The notes under the pieces were generated by a model, which was not told where the DNA came from, made no database searches, and worked only from the letters and a program-made list of their open reading frames with translations. A DNA stretch of 40,703 bases from an uncultured Aeromicrobium sp. Its GTDB lineage: Bacteria > Actinomycetota > Actinomycetes > Propionibacteriales > Nocardioidaceae. The DNA is taken from assembly GCA_937873005.1 (NCBI GenBank), contig CALMUY010000109.1:1-40703 (forward strand). The letters run 5' to 3'. Below, one piece after another: positions 28,151 to 35,611 of the stretch (the first letter of the stretch is position 1; every line of letters starts with the position of its first letter). A program made the translations under genes and the position numbers.

Positions 28151-28654
28151 TTAAGCCAGTGCGGCGCTGCCGGCGAGGATGATGTCGACACCTCGGGAGA
28201 AGGTGTCGTCAAGAGTCGGATCGGCTGCGATCACGCCTGCCGCGACAGCTTGGCGATGGGTTTGGGTCGCTTGAGTGTGCCCCAAGACGTACAGCAACAA
28301 GGCTTGGGCACCTTCGTCGCTGCCGACGCTTCGAGCGAGGGCAGTTGGCAGGTCACTGGCGCCCAGCCCGAAGGCTCGAGCCGTGGCTACCACTTCAGCC
28401 CCATCGCGAATCTGGAGCATGGCTTCGCGCAGCGCTAGGCAACTTGCTCGCGGGTCGTTGGTGATTTCGACGGGCGCGATGATGCGATCGGCCATGAGCG
28501 CCAAGAGGGTCTGCTTGTTTTCGACATGGTGATAGAGCGCTGAGGGCTGCACCTTGAGTTCGCTGGCGATGCGGCGCATCGAGCAAAACTCAAGGCCAAA
28601 GGAGTCGAGTACTCGCAGTGAGCCGTCGATCACATCGTCAAGGCTATGGGCCAT
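28151..28654 (-). CDS. bioQ: TetR-family repressor, BioQ-like
   Basis: A 167-aa regulator. The N-terminal helix-turn-helix is at about residues 10-50 (SMRRIASELKVQPSALYHHVENKQTLL), with a short ligand domain after it. It is divergent from a biotin transporter operon, and the 60-bp gap holds two perfect TGAAC-N3-GTTCA sites, close to the published operator of BioQ, the biotin repressor of Corynebacterium and Mycobacterium (TGAAC-N3-GTTAC). TAGGGT lies 6 nt before the ATG, so the mRNA may be leaderless, and this promoter would also be covered by the operators: autoregulation is likely. Symbol given by context. Confidence 0.85.
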   Translation of the reverse strand: MAHSLDDVIDGSLRVLDSFGLEFCSMRRIASELKVQPSALYHHVENKQTLLALMADRIIAPVEITNDPRASCLALREAMLQIRDGAEVVATARAFGLGASDLPTALARSVGSDEGAQALLLYVLGHTQATQTHRQAVAAGVIAADPTLDDTFSRGVDIILAGSAALA

Positions 28655-28677
28655 GTCGCCACCCTACCGTGCTAGCC

Positions 28678-28705
28678 TGAACGCCGTTCAGGTGAACAGT
28701 GTTCA
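28678..28705. promoter_or_regulatory. Two tandem BioQ-type operators
   Basis: TGAACGCCGTTCA (28678-28690) and TGAACAGTGTTCA (28693-28705) are perfect palindromes set 15 bp apart. The second overlaps the bioY ribosome binding site (AGGAG, 28705-28709). A TAGCCT (-10 candidate, 28673-28678) overlaps the first. Confidence 0.88.
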
Positions 28706-28714
28706 GGAGTAGAA

Positions 28715-29296
28715 ATGACCGAAGTAAAGTCTCGCAAGTCCCCCGCGACCGACATCGCTCTCATCGCAGCGTTCGCGGCACTCACGGTTGTCGCAACCCT
28801 GATTCCTCTGGGGTTCGAAGTCGGCGGAGTACCCGCCACCTTGCAAACGCTGACAGTATTGCTGGCCGGCGCAGTCTTGGGTGCTAAACGCGGCCTGCTT
28901 GCCAACGCTTTGTATGTTGCGATCGGCGTCGCCGGTTTGCCGGTTTTCTCAGGCGGGACGGCCGGATTCGGCGTCCTGGTCGGGCCAACAGGTGGCTACA
29001 TCGTTGGCTTCATGGTCGCAGCTGTTGTCACCGGTTTCCTCGTGGAACGATTCTTGGGGTCGAATCAAGTAAAGAATCTGATCCTCATCTTCGCCGCGGG
29101 TGTCGCTGGCCTCGTCGTGCTGACTGCATGCGGCATTGCGGGATTCATGGTTAACGTCGACCTGACCTTCGCGGCATCGTGGACAACCGCTCTAATTTTC
29201 TTACCCTTTGATCTTGCGAAAACTGCGCTCATGGCGTTTGTCGCAGCAGCAACTCACCGTGCCTTTCCTGACACCTTGATCGCGCGTCGCACCTGA
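28715..29296 (+). CDS. bioY: Biotin transporter substrate-binding component BioY
   Basis: S-component of an ECF-type transporter, 193 aa with six membrane segments (LIAAFAALTVVATLIPLGF, GLLANALYVAIGVAGLPVF, YIVGFMVAAVVTGFLVERF, LIFAAGVAGLVVLTACG and on). GVPATLQTLTVLLAGAVLGAKRG and FSGGTAGFGVLVGPTGGYIVGF are the BioY signatures. ATG at 28715 with AGGAG 5 nt upstream. First gene of bioY-ecfA-ecfT, under the tandem BioQ-type operators. Confidence 0.95.
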   Translation: MTEVKSRKSPATDIALIAAFAALTVVATLIPLGFEVGGVPATLQTLTVLLAGAVLGAKRGLLANALYVAIGVAGLPVFSGGTAGFGVLVGPTGGYIVGFMVAAVVTGFLVERFLGSNQVKNLILIFAAGVAGLVVLTACGIAGFMVNVDLTFAASWTTALIFLPFDLAKTALMAFVAAATHRAFPDTLIARRT

Positions 29297-29308
29297 TAGA
29301 ACATTGTT

Positions 29309-29968
29309 GTGATCGAGTTCGACCAAGCTGTTGTCGCCAACCGACTGCACCCAACCACCCTCGCTTTGGGCGAGCAGCGTGTCGGCGTGATCGGCCCCAA
29401 CGGTTCTGGAAAGTCGACGTTAGTCCGGTTGATAAACGGTCTGATCGAACCTGACTCTGGTCGGGTATTGGTAAACGGGCTTGATTCTCAACGCCAAGGG
29501 CGCCAAGTCCGACAATCAGTGGGGTTTTTATTCACCGATCCCGGTGCTCAGTTGGTGATGCCCACGGTGATCGAAGACATCAGTCTTTCTCTGCGTAATA
29601 CCCATACAAAGCGGACTGAACGTCGAGCGGCTGCCCTTGCGATTCTCGATCGCTTTGGCTTGAAAGATCTTGCAGAACGCAGTGTCTACCAGTTGTCCGG
29701 AGGTCAGCGCCAACTTGTGGCGTTGGCCTCCGTATTGGCCACCGACCCTCAGGTCTTGATCGCGGATGAGCCCACAACACTTTTGGACTTGAAAAACTCA
29801 CGTTTGGTGGGCGATCTGTTGTTCTCGCTCGAGCAACAAGTAATTCTTGTAACCCACGACTTGGATTTGGCAGCACGTTGCGATCGCGTTTTGGTGGTGT
29901 CTGACGGTCGCATCGATTTTGACGGCGAACCACAACTAGCCGTGGACCACTATCGAGCCTCGGTATGA
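29309..29968 (+). CDS. bioM: ECF transporter ATPase (BioM/EcfA)
   Basis: A 219-aa ABC ATPase that energises biotin uptake with BioY and the T component. Walker A GPNGSGKST (29-37), Q-loop near VGFLFTDPGAQLVMPTV, signature YQLSGGQRQLVALA, Walker B VLIADEPTTLLDLKN and the switch His in VILVTHDL are all present. GTG start 12 bp after bioY. Its stop overlaps the next gene by 4 bp. Confidence 0.93.
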   Translation: MIEFDQAVVANRLHPTTLALGEQRVGVIGPNGSGKSTLVRLINGLIEPDSGRVLVNGLDSQRQGRQVRQSVGFLFTDPGAQLVMPTVIEDISLSLRNTHTKRTERRAAALAILDRFGLKDLAERSVYQLSGGQRQLVALASVLATDPQVLIADEPTTLLDLKNSRLVGDLLFSLEQQVILVTHDLDLAARCDRVLVVSDGRIDFDGEPQLAVDHYRASV

Positions 29969-30597
29969 ACCAACTCAACCTCCTTGGGCTCTACCAGCCA
30001 AATGCAACGTTGCTTCATCGCATCAGCCCAGGCATAAAGCTCATCGTGCTCATGGTGCTCAGCATCGCCATCGTTGTCGTTCGAGAAGCGTGGTTCAGTT
30101 TGGCCGCTTTAGTGGCCGTTTGCGGGGCTGTGGGCCTTGCCCAGATGTCGTTGGGGGCGCTTTTGCGCAGTACCCGCATCTTGGCAATCGGACTCGCTCT
30201 GCTCGCTGCTTTCCATTGGTGGCAGAACGGCCCCGAGCATGCAATTGCTGTGGTGCTTGGCCTTGCAGCACTGATCTTGGCTTCGGCTGTGCTCACCGCG
30301 ACTACCCCGATCGATCAAATGCTCGACACGATCACTCGCGCACTCGAACCGCTACGTCGCTTCGGCGTGAACCCGGAGGCAGTCGGGCTAGCGTTCTCGC
30401 TCTTGTTGCGGTTCATTCCTGACATCGCCGAGAGGGCGTTTGAAATCCGAGACGCTGCTCGTGCGCGAGGTCTTGACCGCAATGTGCGCGCACACATGAC
30501 ACCACTAACAATTCGGGTGGTTGCGCACGCGCTCTCCGTGGGCGAAGCGCTTCAAGCGCGCGGAATCGGCGAGGACGTGCGCCCGGGCCCGCGCTAA
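29965..30597 (+). CDS. bioN: ECF transporter transmembrane component (BioN/EcfT)
   Basis: A 210-aa membrane protein, the coupling T component. Hydrophobic segments at about 25-45, 48-68, 72-90 and 95-115, then cytoplasmic helices with the two ARG-type signatures AARARGL and LQARGIG that contact the ATPase. The ATG overlaps the ATPase stop (ATGA). Last gene of the biotin uptake operon; it converges with the WhiB gene 22 bp away. Confidence 0.93.
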   Translation: MNQLNLLGLYQPNATLLHRISPGIKLIVLMVLSIAIVVVREAWFSLAALVAVCGAVGLAQMSLGALLRSTRILAIGLALLAAFHWWQNGPEHAIAVVLGLAALILASAVLTATTPIDQMLDTITRALEPLRRFGVNPEAVGLAFSLLLRFIPDIAERAFEIRDAARARGLDRNVRAHMTPLTIRVVAHALSVGEALQARGIGEDVRPGPR

Positions 30598-30619
30598 GGA
30601 GTCCCGTTATTTATTCGCG

Positions 30620-31162
30620 TCAGGCAGACCGGGCGCAGTCGAGGCGGTCGAAGGCGTCAAGCACATCCGAAACGGTGGGCTCGGGGCGTTCTTCCACAAC
30701 AACTGGAACGTCCTCAGCGCGTTCGCGCTCTTGACGCAAGTGACGCTTGATGGTCGACGGCGAGCATCCGAGTCGCTCCGCCAACTGCTTGTTGGTGTCT
30801 TCTGGGTAGGCGCGGCGCGCTGCAACAACCGCGTCGTGATCAACGGGGCCTCCGCCAACGCGGGCGGTGCCGTAGGGGCTTTGATCGAGCTCCACTTCGA
30901 TTCCAAGATCGCGTCGCATCCGCTTGCGGTCTGCTTCGCTCGTGCAGGCCAAGAACCCTGCCACGTCAACTTCGACGACAGCACGGTGGAGACACTCAGC
31001 GAACACTTCGCAACCTGCACAACGACGGTGAGCAGCCGCTTTCTTTGCTTGGTACGTGCGCCATTCTTCAGCGGTAACTTCGCGCCGCGACGGCGGCGAA
31101 TACAGGACCTCGTCCTGATACATCTCTGGCGCGAGTGCGCAGGGTGGGAGTTCAGCCTTCAT
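30620..31162 (-). CDS. WhiB-like iron-sulfur protein with C-terminal helix-turn-helix
   Basis: A 180-aa protein. Four cysteines at 8, 48, 51 and 57 have the WhiB spacing (last three C-x2-C-x5-C), which would bind a 4Fe-4S cluster. The usual GVWGG turn after it is missing: the position reads VAGFLACTSEADRKR. Residues about 110-145 add a helix-turn-helix (NKQLAERLGCSPSTIKRHLRQ), followed by an acidic tail. WhiB proteins are normally 80-130 aa and lack this. I take the ATG ending at 31162 (AGGAGG 10 nt upstream); a TTG at 31171 is too close to it. Downstream of bpa on the same strand. Role: redox- or NO-responsive transcription factor by family, targets unknown. Confidence 0.85.
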   Translation of the reverse strand: MKAELPPCALAPEMYQDEVLYSPPSRREVTAEEWRTYQAKKAAAHRRCAGCEVFAECLHRAVVEVDVAGFLACTSEADRKRMRRDLGIEVELDQSPYGTARVGGGPVDHDAVVAARRAYPEDTNKQLAERLGCSPSTIKRHLRQERERAEDVPVVVEERPEPTVSDVLDAFDRLDCARSA

Positions 31163-31198
31163 GAACGTCAATCCTCCTCGGATTCCACTACCTCAAGA

Positions 31199-31705
31199 CT
31201 AGAGGTACATCCCCGCTGAGTCACCATCAGTCCCCGAATTATGGGTGTCAGATTCGCCACTGGCTTCACGATTGGGTAGTGCAAGTTGCATATTGCGCAG
31301 TTGCCCCTGCGCCTGCAGTTGCTGCGCATGGAGCGCCGCTTGAATGCCGTGGAACAACCCCTCCAGCCAGCCCACGAGTTGCGCTTGAGCAACGCGCAAC
31401 TCAGCCTCGCTAGGCGCCTCAACATCAAAAGAACGATTGAGCCGGTCGAGTTCGGCTACGAGTTCTGGCGCAAGTCCGTCTTTGAGTTCGTCCAAAGAGA
31501 TCTCAAAAACTTCCCGCAACCGAACCCGGCTCGCCTCATCGAGAGGAGCCGCTTTGACCTCTTCGAGGAGCTGACGAATCATGCCTCCGATGCGCATGAC
31601 CTTGGCTGGCTGTTCAACGAGTTCAAAGACTTCGGCCGGCGAATTCGACTTTGCTGGTTCAACAAGTTTTCCGTCTGGGTCGATGACGTCGTCGCTGCTA
31701 CTCAT
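31199..31705 (-). CDS. bpa: Bacterial proteasome activator Bpa (PafE)
   Basis: A 168-aa ring-forming, ATP-independent activator of the 20S proteasome. It matches the DUF2587 family through VFELVEQPAKVMRIGGMIRQLLEEV and LVGWLEGLFHGIQAALHAQQ, two of the helices of the four-helix bundle. It ends in GMYL; mycobacterial Bpa ends in GQYL, the motif that docks into the proteasome alpha ring, so the docking end is conserved. The N-terminus is acidic and probably disordered. TAGAGT lies 6 nt before the ATG. No proteasome genes are in the window. The WhiB gene follows on the same strand. Confidence 0.93.
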   Translation of the reverse strand: MSSSDDVIDPDGKLVEPAKSNSPAEVFELVEQPAKVMRIGGMIRQLLEEVKAAPLDEASRVRLREVFEISLDELKDGLAPELVAELDRLNRSFDVEAPSEAELRVAQAQLVGWLEGLFHGIQAALHAQQLQAQGQLRNMQLALPNREASGESDTHNSGTDGDSAGMYL

Positions 31706-31762
31706 ACTTCGACTCTAGAACGCCGCCGCAACAGCGTGCACCTCAGTTCCCCGAGAGCAGAC

Positions 31763-32746
31763 TTACCGCAAATCCGGATCGACAAGCAGGACAACCTTGC
31801 CAATGTGCGCGGACGCTTTGAGATAGTCATGTGCGGCCGCCACATCGTCGAATGCGAACGTCGAATCGATGATGGGTGCGAGTTCGCCAGTCGCCAATTG
31901 CGGCAACACGTGCTCGACCAGACTTCCCACGATTTCGGCCTTCTCTGCAACCGGCCTGGCACGAAGTGACGTCGCTGTGATGGAGCCGCGCTTCGCGAGC
32001 AGAGCGGCCAAATTCAGTTCTGCCTTGACGCCGCCTTGCATGCCGATCACGACCATGTGTCCGCCCGTGGCAAGCGCAGCGATGTTCTGCGCTAGGTACT
32101 TTGCGCCGATGATGTCAAGGATGACGTCGGCTCCCCCATGCGATTTCAGCACCGCGCTGAAGTCCTCGTCGCGATAGTCAATGACGACGTCAGCGCCCAA
32201 ATCGCGGCACGCTTGGGCTTTGCGCTCCGAACCAACCGTGACGAACACTTCGGCGCCGACCTGTTTAGCAAGAGCGATCGCCGTGGTGCCGATTCCACTT
32301 GAACCGCCATGAACGAGGAGCCTCTGGCCAGCTTTGAGGCCGGCCGTCATGAAAACGTTTGACCAAACGGTCGCGAACGTTTCCATAAAGCCCGCCGCCG
32401 GTACCAAGTCGACGCGCTCAGGTACCGCGACAACTTGACCTGCAGGTGCCACCACAAAGTCCGCATACCCACCACCGGATAGCAACGCCATGACCCGATC
32501 GCCAGGGTGCCAACCTTCTACCCCTTCACCGATGGCTTCAATGTGGCCCGAAACTTCAAGACCGAGGGTGTCGCTCTCTCCGGGCGGAGGTGGGTAGAAA
32601 CCCGCGGTTTGCAGAATGTCGGCCCTGTTCAGACCGGCGGCCGCCACTCGAATGAGGACTTCGCCTGCTGCTGGTTCAGGGCGTTCGATTTCGAGGATTT
32701 GCAGGGCTTCGGACCCTCCCGGCACGGGTGCTTGAACTGCGCGCAT
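31763..32746 (-). CDS. NAD(P)H quinone oxidoreductase, zinc-independent MDR family
   Basis: A 327-aa medium-chain reductase of the QOR/PIG3 type, reducing quinones or enones with NADPH. N-terminal GroES-like half with GLNRADILQTAGFYPPPPG and LGLEVSGHI; Rossmann half with LLVHGGSSGIGTTAIALAKQ (nucleotide-binding loop) and VIGMQGG. The zinc ligands of alcohol dehydrogenases are absent. TAGCGT lies 6 nt before the ATG. Upstream of bpa by 57 bp on the same strand, possibly co-transcribed, and divergent from the nitrilase gene. Confidence 0.92.
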   Translation of the reverse strand: MRAVQAPVPGGSEALQILEIERPEPAAGEVLIRVAAAGLNRADILQTAGFYPPPPGESDTLGLEVSGHIEAIGEGVEGWHPGDRVMALLSGGGYADFVVAPAGQVVAVPERVDLVPAAGFMETFATVWSNVFMTAGLKAGQRLLVHGGSSGIGTTAIALAKQVGAEVFVTVGSERKAQACRDLGADVVIDYRDEDFSAVLKSHGGADVILDIIGAKYLAQNIAALATGGHMVVIGMQGGVKAELNLAALLAKRGSITATSLRARPVAEKAEIVGSLVEHVLPQLATGELAPIIDSTFAFDDVAAAHDYLKASAHIGKVVLLVDPDLR

Positions 32747-32782
32747 GCACCAACGCTATCGAAAATGACGGACACTAGTTTT

Positions 32783-33568
32783 ATGCGTGCCGCACTAGTT
32801 CAGTTTGCGTCAGATCTCGACGTCGAAGCCAACACTGCCTCGATCACTCGGCTACTAGCGGCGATCGAGCCCCAGAGTGTCGATCTCGTCGTGCTGCCCG
32901 AAGCCGCGATGTGCGATTTCGGGCCACCGTCGTTCGACGTGAACGCCGTGAGTCAGCCGCTCGACGGGCCTTTTGTCGAGTTTCTTGGCGAACAGGCGCA
33001 ACGCCTCGACTCTTTTGTGGTTGCGGGCATTTTCGAACGCTCTGCCCATGGCCACCCCGATCGCCCGTTCAACACGCTCGTCGTTGTTGACCCAGCCGGT
33101 CAACTGGTGGCTCACTATCGCAAGATCCACCTGTTCGATTCCTTCGGGTATCGAGAGTCGGATCGTTTTACGTCTGGCCCAGCAACACCGACGGTTGTGT
33201 CTATCGCAGGTGAACCGTGGGGGCTGCTGACCTGTTACGACGTCAGGTTCCCAGAACTCGCCCGCACTCTCGTCGATCAAGGTGCTCGCGGACTGATTCT
33301 GCCTGCTGCGTGGCTAGCTGGCCCGAACAAGGCGTTTCAGTGGGAGACACTTGTTCGGGCACGCGCGATTGAAAACGTCTGCCCTGTTCTCGCCGTGGGC
33401 CAGCCCGCTCCTCGTTATTGCGGCTCATCACTGGCAATTGATCCACTCGGGGCGACTCTGGCTCAGGCGGGCACCTCCGAAGAGGTCGTTTTTGTCGAGA
33501 TCGATCCGCAGGCAACACTGGACGCCCGGCAAACGAACCCGGCCCTCGAACATCGCCGACTTCCTTGA
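32783..33568 (+). CDS. Carbon-nitrogen hydrolase (nitrilase superfamily)
   Basis: A 261-aa amidase of the nitrilase fold. The triad is complete: Glu40 (LPEAAM), Lys114 (HYRKIHLFDSFGYRESDRF) and Cys151 (LLTCYDVRFPEL). The sequence after Lys and Cys resembles the Nit2 or deaminated-glutathione amidase branch, but substrate is not assured. The start is taken as MRAALVQF, the usual N-terminus; an in-frame ATG six codons upstream (32765) is possible, and neither has a clear ribosome binding site. It converges with nothing and ends 114 bp before tRNA-Ser. Confidence 0.9.
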   Translation: MRAALVQFASDLDVEANTASITRLLAAIEPQSVDLVVLPEAAMCDFGPPSFDVNAVSQPLDGPFVEFLGEQAQRLDSFVVAGIFERSAHGHPDRPFNTLVVVDPAGQLVAHYRKIHLFDSFGYRESDRFTSGPATPTVVSIAGEPWGLLTCYDVRFPELARTLVDQGARGLILPAAWLAGPNKAFQWETLVRARAIENVCPVLAVGQPAPRYCGSSLAIDPLGATLAQAGTSEEVVFVEIDPQATLDARQTNPALEHRRLP

Positions 33569-33682
33569 CCGCCGCCTGCCGGATGGTGCTGCAGTGCAAG
33601 GTTTTGGCCCCTTTGACCGCAGTAAACCGCAGTAATGAGAGAATCACCAGTGTTCGCTTTCGCCTCGCGCGCGAGCGGGCAA

Positions 33683-33772
33683 GGAGGGGTGCCGGAGTGG
33701 CCGATCGGAACCGCCTTGAAAGCGGTCGCTGGCAGACAATGTCAGCCGCGGGTTCGAATCCCGCCCCCTCTG
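33683..33772 (+). tRNA. tRNA-Ser (UGA)
   Basis: Ninety-nt class II tRNA: acceptor GGAGGGG/CCCCTCT, D arm with GCCGGAGTGGCCGATCGG, anticodon stem ACCGC/GCGGT with loop CTTGAAA (anticodon TGA), long variable arm GTCGCTGGCAGACAATGTCAGC, T arm CGCGGGTTCGAATCCCGC. CCA is not encoded; the discriminator is G at 33772. The next gene begins at 33774. Confidence 0.96.
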
Positions 33773-33773
33773 C

Positions 33774-34208
33774 GTGACTCAATACCGGATCCGCCGCGCC
33801 TACGGGTTGATGACAACGGGCGTACTCTTCATCGTTGCTGCGGTGGCCGTTACCGCATGGTTCCTCGTGCGCGGAGCACTCGACGATTCCACCGTTCTCG
33901 ACTCCATCGTCGGTATCGCGGTGGCGATTCTCGCCATCGTTGCGCTGATCTTGAACGTTCGCCAGCCGGTCCTACTCACGCTTGATCCTGTTGGATTTCG
34001 GGGCCGTAAATTCAAAGGCACGTGGCGCGATATTGAAGACGTCTTTTTGAGAGACGGCATCTTGGGCATCACGACGACGGCAAACATGACCTACGAAGTG
34101 CCGTTGAAGTACTTCGAAGTGGACGATCAACGCGACATCGTGACCGAGGTGTACGGGCGTCTTAACGAGGCTCACCGTTATAAGCGATTCGAAATCCCCA
34201 GTGAGTGA
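33774..34208 (+). CDS. Small membrane protein with two helices and a PH-like tail
   Basis: A 144-aa protein I do not recognise by name. Residues about 13-33 (MTTGVLFIVAAVAVTAWFLV) and 43-60 (SIVGIAVAILAIVALIL) are membrane helices; the rest (LTLDPVGFRGRKFKGTWRDIEDVFLRDGI) looks like a cytoplasmic beta-rich domain similar to bacterial PH-type domains. The GTG start at 33774 is one base after the tRNA 3' end, so the mRNA may be released by tRNA processing with no leader. An ATG at 33810 would lose part of the basic N-terminus. It overlaps the next gene by 8 bp. Confidence 0.72.
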   Translation: MTQYRIRRAYGLMTTGVLFIVAAVAVTAWFLVRGALDDSTVLDSIVGIAVAILAIVALILNVRQPVLLTLDPVGFRGRKFKGTWRDIEDVFLRDGILGITTTANMTYEVPLKYFEVDDQRDIVTEVYGRLNEAHRYKRFEIPSE

Positions 34209-35421
34209 CGTGCCCCCGGTTTCTGGGCCGTTCTACGCAGAACTGATCCAACTGGCGCGGTTTCGTGCCGACGGGACGCGCATTAGCGCCGCTGAGGTCA
34301 TCGCCTATCTGGAGCAGGTTCGTTTTGCGTCGTCGGTGGTAGACGGCGAGTATGCCGGTGTCCCTGGCTACATTTTCGTGTCACTGGCTGTCGATGATGA
34401 TCTCAACATCGCGCGACTTGACGGAGTAACGCGCCAACCACTCGATTTCATCAGCTGCACCCGCTCGATTTTGCATCACTTCAACACGATTGCCGTTTTC
34501 GACGATGCTGTTGTTGACCAGTTGGGGAACGGTCACAATCCTGACGATCTTCCTGAAGAGTTGAAACTGCACCTCGATTCGATTCCGGAAAAACCGAACG
34601 TTCCTGCCGTTCACGTCTACAAGTCCCACGATTCGATGAACGCCTCCTTCCTTGCCGCGGTTGCGCACGTGCCGGTTCAGACTGTGACCGAGGGCGATTT
34701 CGTGCTCGTGCGGGATCCCGAGGGCCGAAGCCACGACGCCTTGGTAGAACTGGTCTCGAAGGGTGAATTGCCGGCTGTGTCGCTTGCGAACTTCGGGGGC
34801 CGTCGTAGCGTCTTGGCTGAAGTTCGCGTGGGCTTGTCTAAATGCAAGTTCGCGTTCAACGACGGCACACCGATTCAGACGCTCGTCGCCACTTTTGGCA
34901 ACGCGGAAGCCGAAGAACTTCTGCGCGCTGATAGCCGTTTTGAAGTCTTGAAGGGAAAGAAGCTGCCCGAGGCGTTGCACAATGAACTTCTTGCGGCGCC
35001 AACCGATTCCGATGAGTTTTTCGTGCACGTGCTGTCTGCGCTTGGCATCGGGCACACTGCTAGCGACTGGCTTGCTGGTGTCGAGCCAAGTCGCCCGATC
35101 GGCGAAGTCAAACCGCAGTCGGTAGGCAAGATCATCAGGAGCAACTTCACCTCTGCCTTCGACGATCAAGTCGGCTCCTCGCGAGTATTCGGTGCCATGC
35201 GTCGCTTCTTGCGCAGGCATCCGTTTGTGGGCTTGATATGGGGCACGCTAGAACTGGCGATTGCGATGGCCACTGTTTACTTCCTACCCAGTGAGGGTTG
35301 GGTCGCTGTGGCGAAATGGTTTATCGGCTTCTTGTGGCTCCTTGATGGAATCGCAATCCTGACTGTGTCCTATTTTTCACTGCATCAGCGTGGCGGGCAC
35401 CAGAACGAGGATCCGGTGTAG
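34201..35421 (+). CDS. Unrecognised protein with C-terminal membrane helices
   Basis: A 406-aa protein of unknown family. The first ~330 residues look globular and soluble, with no motif I can assign; the C-terminus has two hydrophobic helices (PFVGLIWGTLELAIAMATVYFL and VAVAKWFIGFLWLLDGIAILTV), so it is probably anchored by its tail. GTG start overlaps the end of the preceding small membrane protein gene by 8 bp, so the two are co-translated and may form one complex. Coding signal is clear (long open frame, normal codon use). Confidence 0.8.
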   Translation: MSDVPPVSGPFYAELIQLARFRADGTRISAAEVIAYLEQVRFASSVVDGEYAGVPGYIFVSLAVDDDLNIARLDGVTRQPLDFISCTRSILHHFNTIAVFDDAVVDQLGNGHNPDDLPEELKLHLDSIPEKPNVPAVHVYKSHDSMNASFLAAVAHVPVQTVTEGDFVLVRDPEGRSHDALVELVSKGELPAVSLANFGGRRSVLAEVRVGLSKCKFAFNDGTPIQTLVATFGNAEAEELLRADSRFEVLKGKKLPEALHNELLAAPTDSDEFFVHVLSALGIGHTASDWLAGVEPSRPIGEVKPQSVGKIIRSNFTSAFDDQVGSSRVFGAMRRFLRRHPFVGLIWGTLELAIAMATVYFLPSEGWVAVAKWFIGFLWLLDGIAILTVSYFSLHQRGGHQNEDPV

Positions 35422-35448
35422 CGCCAACCGCCGCACAGAAATGTCTGG

Positions 35449-35487
35449 AAAGACAAAGCCCCGCAGTCCGAGGGGACCACGGGGCTT
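35449..35487 (-). terminator. Terminator of tRNA-Ser (GCU)
   Basis: AAGCCCCG (35456-35463) pairs with CGGGGCTT (35480-35487). On the minus strand it is followed by TGTCTTTCC, T-rich, just after the tRNA end. Confidence 0.7.
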
Positions 35488-35493
35488 CCAGCG

Positions 35494-35580
35494 CGGAGAT
35501 AGAGGGATTTGAACCCTCGAGAGGTTTGAACCTCAACCCGCTTAGCAGGCGGGCGCACTAGGCCACTATGCGATATCTCC
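35494..35580 (-). tRNA. tRNA-Ser (GCU)
   Basis: Class II tRNA on the minus strand: acceptor GGAGATA/TATCTCC, anticodon stem CCCGC/GCGGG with loop CTGCTAA (anticodon GCT), long variable arm GTTGAGGTTCAAACCTCTC and T arm GAGGGTTCAAATCCCTC. CCA is not encoded; G discriminator. Confidence 0.96.
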
Positions 35581-35611
35581 TAGGCCCAGTAAGGATACCG
35601 ACTCAACCACG

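Noticed and set aside
35321..35536. 71-aa minus-strand ORF through tRNA-Ser (GCU)
   Set aside because: Runs through the tRNA and its terminator; an artefact seen at many tRNA-Ser genes.
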